37,642 nt of DNA from Acidobacteriaceae bacterium (GTDB lineage: Bacteria > Acidobacteriota > Terriglobia > Terriglobales > Acidobacteriaceae): the NCBI GenBank assembly GCA_003156805.1, contig PMHV01000061.1, positions 1 through 37,642 of the forward strand. Reading direction: 5' to 3'. Under the pieces are notes generated by a model, which made no database searches, had not been told where the DNA came from, and was given only the letters and a program-made list of their open reading frames with translations. Positions 1 to 7,972 of the stretch are shown here, piece by piece (position 1 is the first letter of the stretch; every line of letters starts with the position of its first letter). The position numbers and the translations under genes were made by a program.

Positions 1-165
1 GGCGCGATCCTCTACGACAAGGATAAGAAGGCTTCGGTGGAGATCCCCGCTCCCAAGGGCAAAGACGGCAAGGACAAGGTTGCGGTGAATATCGGAATCT
101 CAAATGGCGCGAAAACCGAAGTCCTCAGCGGATTGAAAGAGGGCGATCAGGTCGTGCTGCAATAA
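1..165 (+). CDS. Efflux RND/ABC periplasmic adaptor subunit (HlyD/MacA family), C-terminal fragment
   Basis: Only the last 54 codons lie in the window, open in frame 1 to a TAA at 163-165. The tail, which includes NIGISNGAKTEVLSGLKEGD, matches the membrane-proximal end of membrane-fusion proteins of tripartite efflux pumps, where a glycine-containing loop is followed by 'V.SGL..GD.VV'. Such adaptors link an inner-membrane RND or MacB-type pump to an outer-membrane channel. The substrate cannot be told from this piece. A lysine-rich stretch (DKDKK, GKDGKDK) precedes the motif. The rest of the operon is upstream of the window. The following gene is a secreted DUF4097 protein 61 bases away and is probably independent. 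Confidence 0.7.
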   Translation, partial: GAILYDKDKKASVEIPAPKGKDGKDKVAVNIGISNGAKTEVLSGLKEGDQVVLQ

Positions 166-226
166 GTCAAGCTTCGAGCTTTAGCTTTGGGGCTTTCAGC
201 TTCTACTCCGTGGGGGTCAAGACCAT

Positions 227-1174
227 ATGGATGGACATAGGATTTCGTTCTCAGTCCCAAAGCGGTCGCCATCGAGAGCGATCGCCCTGGTTGTGTTGTT
301 CACGAGCGCAATCGCATTTGCTTCCACACCGCAAGGCTCGTTTGAAAAAACATTTCAGGTGAGCGGTCCCGTGGATCTGGAAGTGCTCACACGCTCCGGC
401 GATATCACGGTGCGCAGCGGTCCAGCGGGGTCGGTTGTGGTGCGCGGCAAGATCTTTGTCAGCGATCGCTGGCTCATGGGCAACCGGCCCGCCGACGTTA
501 GCGAGATTGAACAGCACCCTCCGCTGCGGCAGGAAGGAAACGGCATTCACATCGACTATGTGAACCAGCGCGATATCTCCATCGATTACGAGATCACCGT
601 GCCCGCGGATGCAAACGTGAGAACGCGCAGCGGCTCGGGAGACCTGACCATGGAAGGCGTTCATGGAAATGCCGACCTGCAGAGCGGGTCGGGCGACATG
701 CGGCTGAATCAGCTTAGCGGTGAGATCCGTCTGCAAACCGGATCGGGTGATGTGCGGGCGCGCGAAATCTCCGGACCTTTGCGCGGGGGCACGGGCAGCG
801 GCGATGTTGAAGTGGAAGAGACCGGCAGCGGCGATATCGATCTGCGCACCGGCTCGGGCAACATCACAGCGCGCGGCATTAACGGTGGATTCCACGGCGA
901 GGCGGGCAGCGGCGACATCACCGCGGAAGGCACGCAGACCGGCGCGTGGGAGGTTCGGACTGGATCAGGCAACGTGCACGTGCGTCTGCCGGCGAACGCA
1001 GCATTTGACGCAAATCTTTCCACCAATTCCGGATCGTTGGACGTCGATGCTCCGATCACGACCACGGTGCAGGGACGGGTGCAGGAAACACGGAAGACGA
1101 TCAACGGCAAAGTGCGCGGCGGAGGTCCGATGCTGACCGTGCGCACCGGCTCAGGGGATATTCACATCGAGTAG
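227..1174 (+). CDS. DUF4097 family secreted beta-strand repeat protein
   Basis: The 315-residue product starts with a basic region and a hydrophobic stretch (IALVVLFTSAIAFAS, about residues 19-33) that looks like a signal peptide. From about residue 134 to the end it carries roughly ten short repeats built on GSGD or GSGN (for example TGSGDVRARE, RTGSGNITAR), typical of the DUF4097 'putative adhesin' fold, a right-handed beta helix. The C-terminus ends on another copy (TGSGDIHIE). Molecular function of the family is unknown, and adhesin is only a name. ATG at 227 is the only good start. It follows the efflux adaptor tail and precedes a palindromic spacer. Confidence 0.8.
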   Translation: MDGHRISFSVPKRSPSRAIALVVLFTSAIAFASTPQGSFEKTFQVSGPVDLEVLTRSGDITVRSGPAGSVVVRGKIFVSDRWLMGNRPADVSEIEQHPPLRQEGNGIHIDYVNQRDISIDYEITVPADANVRTRSGSGDLTMEGVHGNADLQSGSGDMRLNQLSGEIRLQTGSGDVRAREISGPLRGGTGSGDVEVEETGSGDIDLRTGSGNITARGINGGFHGEAGSGDITAEGTQTGAWEVRTGSGNVHVRLPANAAFDANLSTNSGSLDVDAPITTTVQGRVQETRKTINGKVRGGGPMLTVRTGSGDIHIE

Positions 1175-1203
1175 CAGTGATTGGTGATTAGTGGTCAGAA
1201 CTG

Positions 1204-1247
1204 CCAAGTGGCCACTGATCACTGGCCAGTGATCACCGGCCACTTGG
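1204..1247. repeat. 44-nt imperfect palindrome in intergenic spacer
   Basis: The outer arms CCAAGTGGCC and GGCCACTTGG are perfect. The inner part is TGATCACTGG mirrored as CCAGTGATCA. Only two base pairs out of 22 fail. The centre lies between 1225 and 1226. It sits between the DUF4097 stop and the next start and has no T-tract, so it resembles an extragenic palindromic repeat rather than a terminator. A related stretch (GTGATTGGTGATTAGTGGTCAG) lies immediately upstream. Confidence 0.75.
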
Positions 1248-1315
1248 TTCAGTCATTACCTCCGTGCCTTGACCGCTGAGGTTACCAGCGATTAATTTCG
1301 ACTGACAGGAGTTGT

Positions 1316-2170
1316 TTGTCTTCCGTCAGCGAGGAACCATTGGCGCAGCGTCCGATCGTCACTCTGACCACCGATTTTGGGAATAGCGATCACTTTGTCG
1401 GCGCCCTCAAGGGCGTGATTCTGGATATTGAGCCTGAGGCTGAGATCGTCGACATCTGCCATTTCGTGCAGGCGTTCGACGTGCTTGACGGCGCCCTGAC
1501 CATCTCGCAGGCATACTCTTACTTTCCTTCCGGAACCGTACACCTCGTGGTCGTCGATCCGGGCGTAGGGACGGCACGGCGCCCGATCATCGCCTCCAGC
1601 GACAAATATCATTTCGTTGCGCCGGACAACGGCGTGCTTTCTCTGGTGTACGCGCGCGAAGCCCGCTTGCACGTGCGGCACATCACCTCGGAGCATTACT
1701 TTCTGCAGCCGGTCAGCAACACCTTCCAGGCGCGCGACATTTTCGCGCCCGTCGCGGCATACCTGGCCAAGCAGGTAGACTCGCTGAAGTTCGGCGAGGA
1801 AGTTGAAGATTATGTGCGCTTCTCCGCGCCCAAGCCCAAGGTGCTGGATGAAGGCCGGATGCGGGGAGTGGTGCTGAAGGTTGACCGCTTCGGGAACCTC
1901 ATCACCAACATCACGCCCGCGGATGCGTCCATGCTTTTCGAACCGGGTGCCGCGGGATTCAAGATTCTGGTGGGTAATCGCGAAGTCACCAGGATGCGCA
2001 ATTCCTACGCCGAGGGCGCTGCCGGAGAAGTTTTTGGCATCCTGGGAAGCATGGGTTTTCTCGAGATCGCCGCCAACCGCGGCGCTGCAACCCAACTGGC
2101 AGGCGCGGCCAAAGGCGCTGAGGTGAATGTTGTGCTGGGCGAAGCGGCCGCCGTGAGCACAGGAGCGTAG
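1316..2170 (+). CDS. SAM hydroxide adenosyltransferase (DUF62 family)
   Basis: The 284-residue protein matches the DUF62 family, which hydrolyses S-adenosylmethionine to adenosine and methionine with hydroxide as nucleophile and is related to fluorinase/chlorinase. Family landmarks are visible: TLTTDFGNSDHFVGALKG near the N-terminus, VDPGVGTARRP, FVAPDNGVLS, a FQARDIFAPVAAYLA segment, and FGNLITNI. The start is TTG at 1316, chosen because AGGAG lies 4 bases upstream and the conserved N-terminal strand begins at about residue 13. One oddity: the usual His of the Asp-Arg-His triad, normally in a TFHGRD motif, appears as Gln (TFQARD). It is convergent with lon, 104 bases apart. Confidence 0.85.
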   Translation: MSSVSEEPLAQRPIVTLTTDFGNSDHFVGALKGVILDIEPEAEIVDICHFVQAFDVLDGALTISQAYSYFPSGTVHLVVVDPGVGTARRPIIASSDKYHFVAPDNGVLSLVYAREARLHVRHITSEHYFLQPVSNTFQARDIFAPVAAYLAKQVDSLKFGEEVEDYVRFSAPKPKVLDEGRMRGVVLKVDRFGNLITNITPADASMLFEPGAAGFKILVGNREVTRMRNSYAEGAAGEVFGILGSMGFLEIAANRGAATQLAGAAKGAEVNVVLGEAAAVSTGA

Positions 2171-2274
2171 AGCGTCACGGTCGTCAGACCGTCCCCAGTC
2201 TTGACCCGTCCCAGTTTTTTCCTTCCGCTGCCTACGTGCGGTTCACTTCGGTTGCTCGGGATCAAGGCCTGGGA

Positions 2275-4707
2275 TCATCCCGCCGCCTGCGAGGCCAGGA
2301 TTTTTTCCCGCTCTTCCTCGCCGCGCTTTTCCTCCGCCGGAGAATTCGGCAGCGAAATCATCAAGGCCTCGTCGATGGTTTTCACGTAATGCACCTGCAA
2401 ATCCTCCAACTGCTCGGGCGAAAGATCTTCCTGAACGTTCATTTTGTTTTCCGCGGGCAGAATCACGTCGGTCACACCGGCGCGTTTTGCAGCCAGTACT
2501 TTTTCCTTGATGCCGCCCACGGGCAGCACGTTGCCGCTCAGCGTAATTTCGCCGGTCATCGCTGTCAGCGGGCGAATGCGCTTGCCCGAGAGCAGCGAAA
2601 CCAGCGTCGTCGCCATGGTCACACCGGCCGACGGACCGTCTTTCGGAATTGCGCCCGCGGGCACGTGCATGTGAATGTCGTGGCTGGCGAAGAAATCCTC
2701 GTCCAGTCCCAGCAGCGTGGCGTTGGAACGCACCCAGGTGAGCGCGGCCTGCATCGATTCCTGCATCACCTGGCCGATCTGGCCAGTCATGGTGAATCCG
2801 CCTTTGCCTTTCATGGCGTTCGCTTCCACGAAGAGCACGTCGCCGCCTGACGGAGTCCAGGCCAAGCCCACTGCTACTCCCGGACGCTCGGTGCGCTCGG
2901 CGATTTCGCCTTCGCTGCGTACCTTGATGCCGCCCAGGAATTCCTGAATGATTTCTCTGGTCACCACCAGCTTTTCGGCCTTGCCCTCGGCCAACCGCCG
3001 CGCCTGCTTGCGGCAAATGGTGCCGATGGTGCGCTCCAGGTTGCGCACGCCCGCCTCGCGCGTGTAGTGGCGAATCACGTGGCGCACCGCTTGCTCGGGA
3101 AACTCGATCTGCTCCGGCGTAATGCCGTTCTCGTCGGTTTGCCGCGGAATTAGATACTGAAACGCGATGTGAACTTTCTCTTCTTCCGTGTAGCCCTGCA
3201 GTTCGATGATCTCCATGCGGTCGCGCAGAGGCTCGGCGATGGGGTCGAGCATGTTCGCGGTCGTGATGAACAGAACTTTCGAGAGATCGAATGTCACATC
3301 CAGATAGTTATCGCGGAAGGTGGAGTTTTGCTCGGGATCCAGCGCTTCCAGCAGAGCCGAAGCGGGGTCGCCGCGGAAGTCGCGCCCCACCTTGTCGATT
3401 TCGTCCAGCATGAATACCGGATCTTTGGTCTCCGCGCGGCGAATACCCTGAATGATTTGTCCCGGCAGCGCTCCGATGTAGGTGCGGCGATGGCCGCGGA
3501 TTTCCGCCTCGTCGTGCACTCCGCCCAGCGACAGCCGCACAAACTTCCGCCCCAGCGCGCGCGCCACCGACTTGCCCAGTGAAGTTTTTCCCACCCCCGG
3601 CGGTCCCACAAAGCAAAGAATTGGGCCTTTCATGTTCGGTTTCAGCCGCCGTACCGACAAATAATCGAGAATGCGGTCTTTCACCTTCTCAAGATCGTAG
3701 TGGTCGGTATCCAGAATTTCCTTGGCCTTGGGGATCTCGATCTCTCCGCCGGAAGTCTTCGCCCAGGGCAGCACCGCGAGCCACTCGATGTAGTTGCGCG
3801 TCAGCGAGTAATCGGCCGCCATCGGCGACATGCGCGACAGGCGGCCCAATTCCTTGAGCGCCTCTTTCTTTACGTCGTCGGGCATGCCCGCGTCTTCGAT
3901 TTTTTTCTTCAGGTCTTCCACATCGCGCTGGCCTTCGTCCTGTTCGCCCAGTTCTTTCTGGATCGCCTTCATCTGCTCGCGCAGGTAATACTCGCGCTGC
4001 GTCTGTTGCACGCGATCCTGCACTTCGCTTTGAATCTTGTTGCGCAGTTGCTGCACTTCCAGCTCTTTGGCCAGGTGCTGATTGATTTTCTCCAGCCGCA
4101 CCCGGATATCGATGGTTTCCAGCGTTTCCTGCTTATCGGGCGTGGAAAGCGAGGGCAGCGACGATGCGATAAAATCCACCAGGCGGCCCGGTTCGTCGAT
4201 GTTCAACGCCACGGTCGAAAGTTCATCCGAAAGCGTGGGCGAACCCGCCACAATCTGCTGGAAAAGCGTCAGCACATTGCGTTGCAGGGCTTCGATCTCG
4301 GAACTCTCCGGCGGCGGCGCCTCGGGCACCGCCGAAACCTTGGCACGCATGAAGGGCATCAACTGCGTGAACTCGCCCAGCCTTACCCGTTCCAGGCCTT
4401 CGGCAAACACGAACAGGCTCTGGTTGGGCATCTTCACCACCTTATGCACCACCGCCGAAGTGCCCACCAAATACAGATCGCTGGGTTGCGGGTTGTCGAC
4501 GCGCGCCTCGCGCTGCGCCACCACCACAATGGTCTTGTCTTCTCCGAGCGAGTTGATCAGCTGCACCGAACTCTCCCGGCCCACCGTCAACGGCAGCACG
4601 GCGTGGGGGAACAGAACCGTGTCCCTGACAGGAAGTACAGGGATAGCACGTTGATCGTTTGTTTCCTTAGACTTAGCTTGGTTCTCGGAAGCCGTCTGTT
4701 GGCTCAT
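2275..4707 (-). CDS. lon: Lon ATP-dependent protease
   Basis: The 810-residue protein is a full-length LonA. The N-terminal substrate-binding domain covers about residues 22-210, a coiled region follows, and the AAA+ module has Walker A GPPGVGKT (368-375) and Walker B FMLDEIDK (432-439). The C-terminal protease domain has the Ser-Lys dyad: Ser693 in KDGPSAGV and Lys736 in GGIKEK. It degrades misfolded and regulatory proteins in the cytoplasm. The ATG at 4707 is preceded by GGAGAG. A HspR-type inverted repeat lies 9 bases upstream of the start codon, pointing to heat-shock repression. It is a single-gene unit with no terminator I can recognise before the convergent neighbour. Confidence 0.97.
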   Translation of the reverse strand: MSQQTASENQAKSKETNDQRAIPVLPVRDTVLFPHAVLPLTVGRESSVQLINSLGEDKTIVVVAQREARVDNPQPSDLYLVGTSAVVHKVVKMPNQSLFVFAEGLERVRLGEFTQLMPFMRAKVSAVPEAPPPESSEIEALQRNVLTLFQQIVAGSPTLSDELSTVALNIDEPGRLVDFIASSLPSLSTPDKQETLETIDIRVRLEKINQHLAKELEVQQLRNKIQSEVQDRVQQTQREYYLREQMKAIQKELGEQDEGQRDVEDLKKKIEDAGMPDDVKKEALKELGRLSRMSPMAADYSLTRNYIEWLAVLPWAKTSGGEIEIPKAKEILDTDHYDLEKVKDRILDYLSVRRLKPNMKGPILCFVGPPGVGKTSLGKSVARALGRKFVRLSLGGVHDEAEIRGHRRTYIGALPGQIIQGIRRAETKDPVFMLDEIDKVGRDFRGDPASALLEALDPEQNSTFRDNYLDVTFDLSKVLFITTANMLDPIAEPLRDRMEIIELQGYTEEEKVHIAFQYLIPRQTDENGITPEQIEFPEQAVRHVIRHYTREAGVRNLERTIGTICRKQARRLAEGKAEKLVVTREIIQEFLGGIKVRSEGEIAERTERPGVAVGLAWTPSGGDVLFVEANAMKGKGGFTMTGQIGQVMQESMQAALTWVRSNATLLGLDEDFFASHDIHMHVPAGAIPKDGPSAGVTMATTLVSLLSGKRIRPLTAMTGEITLSGNVLPVGGIKEKVLAAKRAGVTDVILPAENKMNVQEDLSPEQLEDLQVHYVKTIDEALMISLPNSPAEEKRGEEEREKILASQAAG

Positions 4708-4715
4708 GGGCTCTC

Positions 4716-4736
4716 CTTGAGTGTAACTCGCTCAAG
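4716..4736 (-). promoter_or_regulatory. HAIR-type operator (HspR-associated inverted repeat) upstream of lon
   Basis: The top strand reads CTTGAGT, seven bases, GCTCAAG. The published HAIR consensus is CTTGAGT-N7-ACTCAAG, so 13 of 14 positions match with the exact spacer. It lies immediately before the lon ribosome-binding site, where bound HspR would block transcription or initiation. Control of lon by HspR is known in Streptomyces. The link here rests on the site alone, since no hspR gene lies in the window. Confidence 0.75.
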
Positions 4737-5006
4737 TTTAGATGACGCTTATCCGGAAAGGTTTCATTGCATCCTCCGGAAAAGTCGGGGGCAAGTTCTT
4801 GAATACTATCGGTGTTCCCGCGCGAACACATCATCTCCAAAGTATCGAGGCTATCGCGGATGACGACTCCGCACCGCGTCGGCGATCCATTCCGAGACCG
4901 CCGCTTCGCATCTTGTCCAAGAACCCGATTTTGGGTGGCGCGGCGCTTTCAGCGCTGCGATAAAGCTCCCCTAATTCCAGGGCTTTAGCCCCCGAGGTGA
5001 CCACCT
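4737..5006. other. Spacer between lon and pheA, no convincing gene
   Basis: About 270 bases hold the lon upstream region and the 3' side of pheA. Open frames exist on both strands but lack ribosome-binding sites and recognisable domains. The stretch from about 4900 to 5000 (GGGCTTTAGCCC palindrome, GCGGCGCTTTCAGCGCTGC) looks like a dispersed extragenic repeat. Confidence 0.5.
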
Positions 5007-5951
5007 TCATGCCGCCAAATAAATCCCCAACACCTTCACAAACTCCGCGACCTCTTCCAGATGGCGAAGCGCGTTGCGCGCCGGTTCGTCGTCGCCGCGC
5101 AGAAAATCCACGTAGAAAACATATTCCCACGGCCGCCCGCGCATGGGCCGCGATTCAATCTTGCTCAGGCTGATGTCGCGCAGCGCAAACACGCTCAACG
5201 ATTTGAACAGCGCTCCCGGAACGTTCTTCACCTTGAATGCGATCGACGTTTTATTGGCTCCAGGCGGAATCAGCCGTCGGTGGCCGCGCGCCGAAGCCGC
5301 GCTAGGCTTTTCTCGCGGAACCGCCGCGCCCGCTTTCGCGCCCGGCCTTGCCTTCGACTTCCGTATCAAGAAAAATCGTGTGAAGTTGCGCTTGTCGTCT
5401 TCAATTCCAGCCTGCAGGATTTTCCCCGCATACTCCCGCGCCGCCTGCCTACCGGCAATTCCAGCCGCATCCTGCAAGTGATTGGCCAGCACATGCTTCA
5501 CGCTTCCCGCCGTGTCGTAGAAAGGAACCGCTTCAATCTTCGGATGGCGCCGAAAAAAATCCCGGCACTGGTCCAGCGCCACCGGATGCGACAGCACCCG
5601 CCGCAACCCTCCCAGCTTCACCCCCGGCGCGGCAATCACGTTGTGTACGATGCGCAACCGGAACTCGCCCTGTATGAAAACTTCGCGCTCCACCAGCAGA
5701 TCGGCATGTTCGGCCACGGTCCCGGCCAGCGAATTCTCAATGGGAATCACAGCCGCAGCCACCGACCCGCGCTCCAGCCGCTCAAACACTTCCGCCGACC
5801 GCGCGCAAGGCACAACCACGCACCCCGGCAGCATCCGCTCCGCCGCTTCATGGCTGAACGATCCGAGTTCTCCCTGAATCGCAACTTTCACGGCGGCAGT
5901 TTTCACGGCAGCAAATTTCACCAGAGGCAAGGTAGCCGGAGAAGCAGGCAA
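5007..5951 (-). CDS. pheA: Prephenate dehydratase
   Basis: The 314-residue protein converts prephenate to phenylpyruvate in phenylalanine synthesis. The catalytic PDT domain runs from about residue 22 to 198 (IQGELGSFSHEAA, VIPIENSLAGTV, and the active-site NFTRFFLI with TRF at 191-193). A C-terminal ACT domain from about 234 carries the phenylalanine-binding ESRP motif (266-269) and GRPWEYVFYVD. There is no chorismate mutase domain, so this is the monofunctional form with feedback control. A basic, Ala/Gly-rich insert (about 199-232) separates the domains. The 20 residues before the PDT domain are low-complexity (VKFAAVKTAAVKVA), and the true start could be one of the GTG codons there. Confidence 0.93.
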   Translation of the reverse strand: MPASPATLPLVKFAAVKTAAVKVAIQGELGSFSHEAAERMLPGCVVVPCARSAEVFERLERGSVAAAVIPIENSLAGTVAEHADLLVEREVFIQGEFRLRIVHNVIAAPGVKLGGLRRVLSHPVALDQCRDFFRRHPKIEAVPFYDTAGSVKHVLANHLQDAAGIAGRQAAREYAGKILQAGIEDDKRNFTRFFLIRKSKARPGAKAGAAVPREKPSAASARGHRRLIPPGANKTSIAFKVKNVPGALFKSLSVFALRDISLSKIESRPMRGRPWEYVFYVDFLRGDDEPARNALRHLEEVAEFVKVLGIYLAA

Positions 5952-5986
5952 AGCGCAAATCTTTTCTCAGAAAAACGTTCTGCCCA

Positions 5987-6028
5987 GATCCTTTAACAAA
6001 GATCCTCTAGCAAAGATCCTCTAACAAA
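5987..6028. repeat. Three tandem 14-bp repeats upstream of pheA
   Basis: Units at 5987-6000, 6001-6014 and 6015-6028 follow the pattern GATCCTYTARCAAA, differing at one or two bases. They sit 36-77 bases upstream of the pheA start, in its promoter region. A role in regulation is possible but unproven. Confidence 0.75.
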
Positions 6029-6054
6029 ATAACAAAGAGCAACTAGATTGCCTT

Positions 6055-6084
6055 CATAAGAAAAGCCGCCCGGAACCGGGCGGC
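6055..6084 (-). terminator. Rho-independent terminator for the 6115-7305 gene
   Basis: Arms GCCGCCCGG (6065-6073) and CCGGGCGGC (6076-6084) form a strong hairpin. Read on the minus strand it is followed by TTTTCTT. It lies 31 bases beyond the stop of the minus-strand repeat protein. Confidence 0.85.
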
Positions 6085-6114
6085 ATCCTTATCTACCTTC
6101 GTCCCAATCGTTTG

Positions 6115-7305
6115 CTATTGCAGCGTCACCAGCACCTGGATCGTGCCTTTTCCTTCACTCAGCGGCTCCAACGCCTTTCCCACAACCGCTCCCAACATGC
6201 GCGCCCTGTCCGTACCCTTCATGGCGTGGCCGGGAGTCGAAGAACTCACCAGCAGGTCGCCGGGCCGGATCGCGCCATTTTCCGCGCTCACCTTGCAGGG
6301 AACGATGCCGACGATGGCCAACGGAATTTCGTCAGCCGCGGTCTCATCCATCTTGTGAGCCATGGCCAGCACTCCCGGCTTCGTCGAGTAGATTCCCGCC
6401 ACCAGCGTCGAGTACGGTTCCGCGGAGAGCTTCAGCCGCCGCCTCCCAGCCGTGTCCACGATCAACAGATCGCCCGGTTCATGCCGGGCGAACTCCTTCG
6501 CAACCGCAACCGATTCGGCAAAATCCGCGCCTCCAGTTTGTGTTCCGCCATCGAAGAAACCTTTGCCGGTGCTGTCCACGCGGAATACCTTCACCGGCGA
6601 GCTGGACCCAAACTGCCCGATAATCAGGTCGCCTCCCGTCTGCGCCCGAAACAGGGCGACGATCCCATTCGGGCTCTTGGTCGAGCCAAAGAACCCCGAC
6701 GCACCTCCCGTGGTCGCCGTGGCTTCGCCGTCTACCCCAGCGCCTCCGCTCTCGCTGGCGGTGAGCCCGTTTACCCCGCCGCCAAAACCGGTGGTCGCCA
6801 GTTGTGACCCCAAAATAGCGTCGCTGCCCGGAGTGGAAGTCTGGCCGAAAATTCCTATTGCACTTCCCGTAGTCGCCGTGGCAATGCCGAGCAGCGCGGT
6901 TCCTGTGCTCGAAGAGGTCTGGAAAAACCCCCCAATTGCGGTTCCAGTTGAGGCCGTGGCGAGCCCCGCCACCGCCGTGCCCGCCGGGCTGCTGGAAAGG
7001 CCAAGCACGCCGCTGCCCGACCCCGTGGTTGCGAAGCTGCTTCCAATGATCGCAGGCGCCGTGGTGCTGGAGCTTTCCACATCCAACTGCGCACCCGGCG
7101 TTTTGGTGTTGATGCCAAGGTTCCCGTCGACCTGAGCCATCTTGGACCGGCCTAACGTGGTCGTCCCCGTCCACAGCGGAATCGCATCCTTCGTGCCGGA
7201 CCCGGTGACCTGGGCGTGTGCCATTGACCCACAAAACGTTGATGCGCAAAGCAAAGATGCACAAAACAAAATGGCCAACGCGAAGCCGTCATTCTTCAGT
7301 TTCAT
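6115..7305 (-). CDS. Secreted repeat-rich hypothetical protein (tail-fibre/S74-like architecture)
   Basis: The 396-residue product begins with a signal peptide (hydrophobic stretch then AHA-Q at about residue 31). The middle, about residues 75-225, is a run of degenerate repeats with the pattern 'ATTGSGSGVLGLSSS', 'STGTAIGGFFQTSS', 'ATTGSAIGIFGQTS', typical of Thr/Ser/Gly-rich beta-helical fibres. The N-terminal LGINTKTPGAQLDV segment and the C-terminal half (DFAESVAVA, GDLLIVD, GDLLVSSSTPGHAMK, GKALEPL) resemble proteins built like phage tail fibres with S74-type ends. I do not see the self-cleavage Ser-Lys signature, so proteolysis is not claimed. Function unknown; likely surface or periplasmic. 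A terminator follows it. Confidence 0.75.
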   Translation of the reverse strand: MKLKNDGFALAILFCASLLCASTFCGSMAHAQVTGSGTKDAIPLWTGTTTLGRSKMAQVDGNLGINTKTPGAQLDVESSSTTAPAIIGSSFATTGSGSGVLGLSSSPAGTAVAGLATASTGTAIGGFFQTSSSTGTALLGIATATTGSAIGIFGQTSTPGSDAILGSQLATTGFGGGVNGLTASESGGAGVDGEATATTGGASGFFGSTKSPNGIVALFRAQTGGDLIIGQFGSSSPVKVFRVDSTGKGFFDGGTQTGGADFAESVAVAKEFARHEPGDLLIVDTAGRRRLKLSAEPYSTLVAGIYSTKPGVLAMAHKMDETAADEIPLAIVGIVPCKVSAENGAIRPGDLLVSSSTPGHAMKGTDRARMLGAVVGKALEPLSEGKGTIQVLVTLQ

Positions 7306-7567
7306 ACCACATCCCCTTCAGTTCTTTTTTGTCTTGCTCATCCCTGGGCAGCGTATCCCCAAAGCAGATACTCAGGGGTGCCCCATTTCTCGCGTCTTTT
7401 GCGAGAAAGCCTGCCCGAGCGCAGTCGAACGGGTGGGGCCTTTTTCGGCCAATGTCAATTACATCCCTAAGACGACGCGAAGAGTGTGCTGTAGGCAGGT
7501 GGGGATGTCAAGATGAAAGGACTTGCACGGCAGGACTGGCCGCTACTACCCCACCTGCGGGTGCCCC
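7306..7567. other. Intergenic region with a dispersed repeat copy
   Basis: No gene is supported. It holds the 5' region of the minus-strand repeat protein, a CTCGC/GCGAG hairpin near 7390-7406, and a copy of the GCCTGCCC(T)GAGCGxAGxCGAA(G)GGG repeat at 7409-7433. Confidence 0.5.
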
Positions 7568-7578
7568 TGACCTGCCCC

Positions 7579-7795
7579 CTACTTTCGTTTACGAAAGAAT
7601 ACGACAAAGTTGTTCGCTTCCATCTCCGGTTTGATCCGGGATGGGGAGCGCGAGGGGCAAGGGACGGCGTTTGAGTCCCCTGCCTCTCGCTCAGCTGGGT
7701 AGAAGCCTGCGGCCTGCGCCGCCGCAAACTCTTTCGGCGTGCGGTAGCCCAGGCTGCTGTGCGGACGCTGTTCGTTGTACTCCCGCGGTCTGCAG
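7579..7795 (-). pseudogene. IS3-family transposase (OrfB, integrase core) C-terminal remnant
   Basis: Minus-strand translation from about 7795 gives REYNEQRPHSSLGYRTPKEF, the classic C-terminal end of IS3/IS150-type OrfB (DDE integrase core). A tail follows, ending at 7579. Nothing upstream in any frame continues the catalytic core, so only about 70 codons survive. A sequence starting TGACCTGCCCCC at 7568 lies just outside the stop and resembles an IS3 terminal inverted repeat, so the right end of the element is probably preserved while the left part is lost. It sits just upstream of the G1 peptidase gene on the opposite strand. Confidence 0.8.
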
Positions 7796-7972
7796 AACCT
7801 CGTTGCGAACGTGTGCACTTGCAATGTTGGTGCTGTTGCTGATGGCGATTACTCGATTGCCGGGGTTCGGATTTCGTAACAAATCGCTGCCGGATGTGTT
7901 TTCCACAGTCTTGCAAGCCTACCATTACGCTCGCTTTCCCAATTCCGACAATTCGCCGATTGGAGGCTTCCT

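Noticed and set aside
3700-4863. 387-codon plus-strand frame antisense to lon
   Set aside because: Shadow of the lon frame with His/Arg/Leu-rich composition, no ribosome-binding site and no recognisable family.
4742-4963. Plus-strand ORF in the lon-pheA gap
   Set aside because: No ribosome-binding site, and it overlaps the HAIR operator region and a dispersed repeat.
5061-5996. 311-codon plus-strand frame antisense to pheA
   Set aside because: Arg/His/Pro-rich shadow of a confirmed gene.
6065-6084. Hairpin considered as an operator
   Set aside because: Strong stem followed by a T-run on the minus strand fits a terminator for the 6115-7305 gene better.
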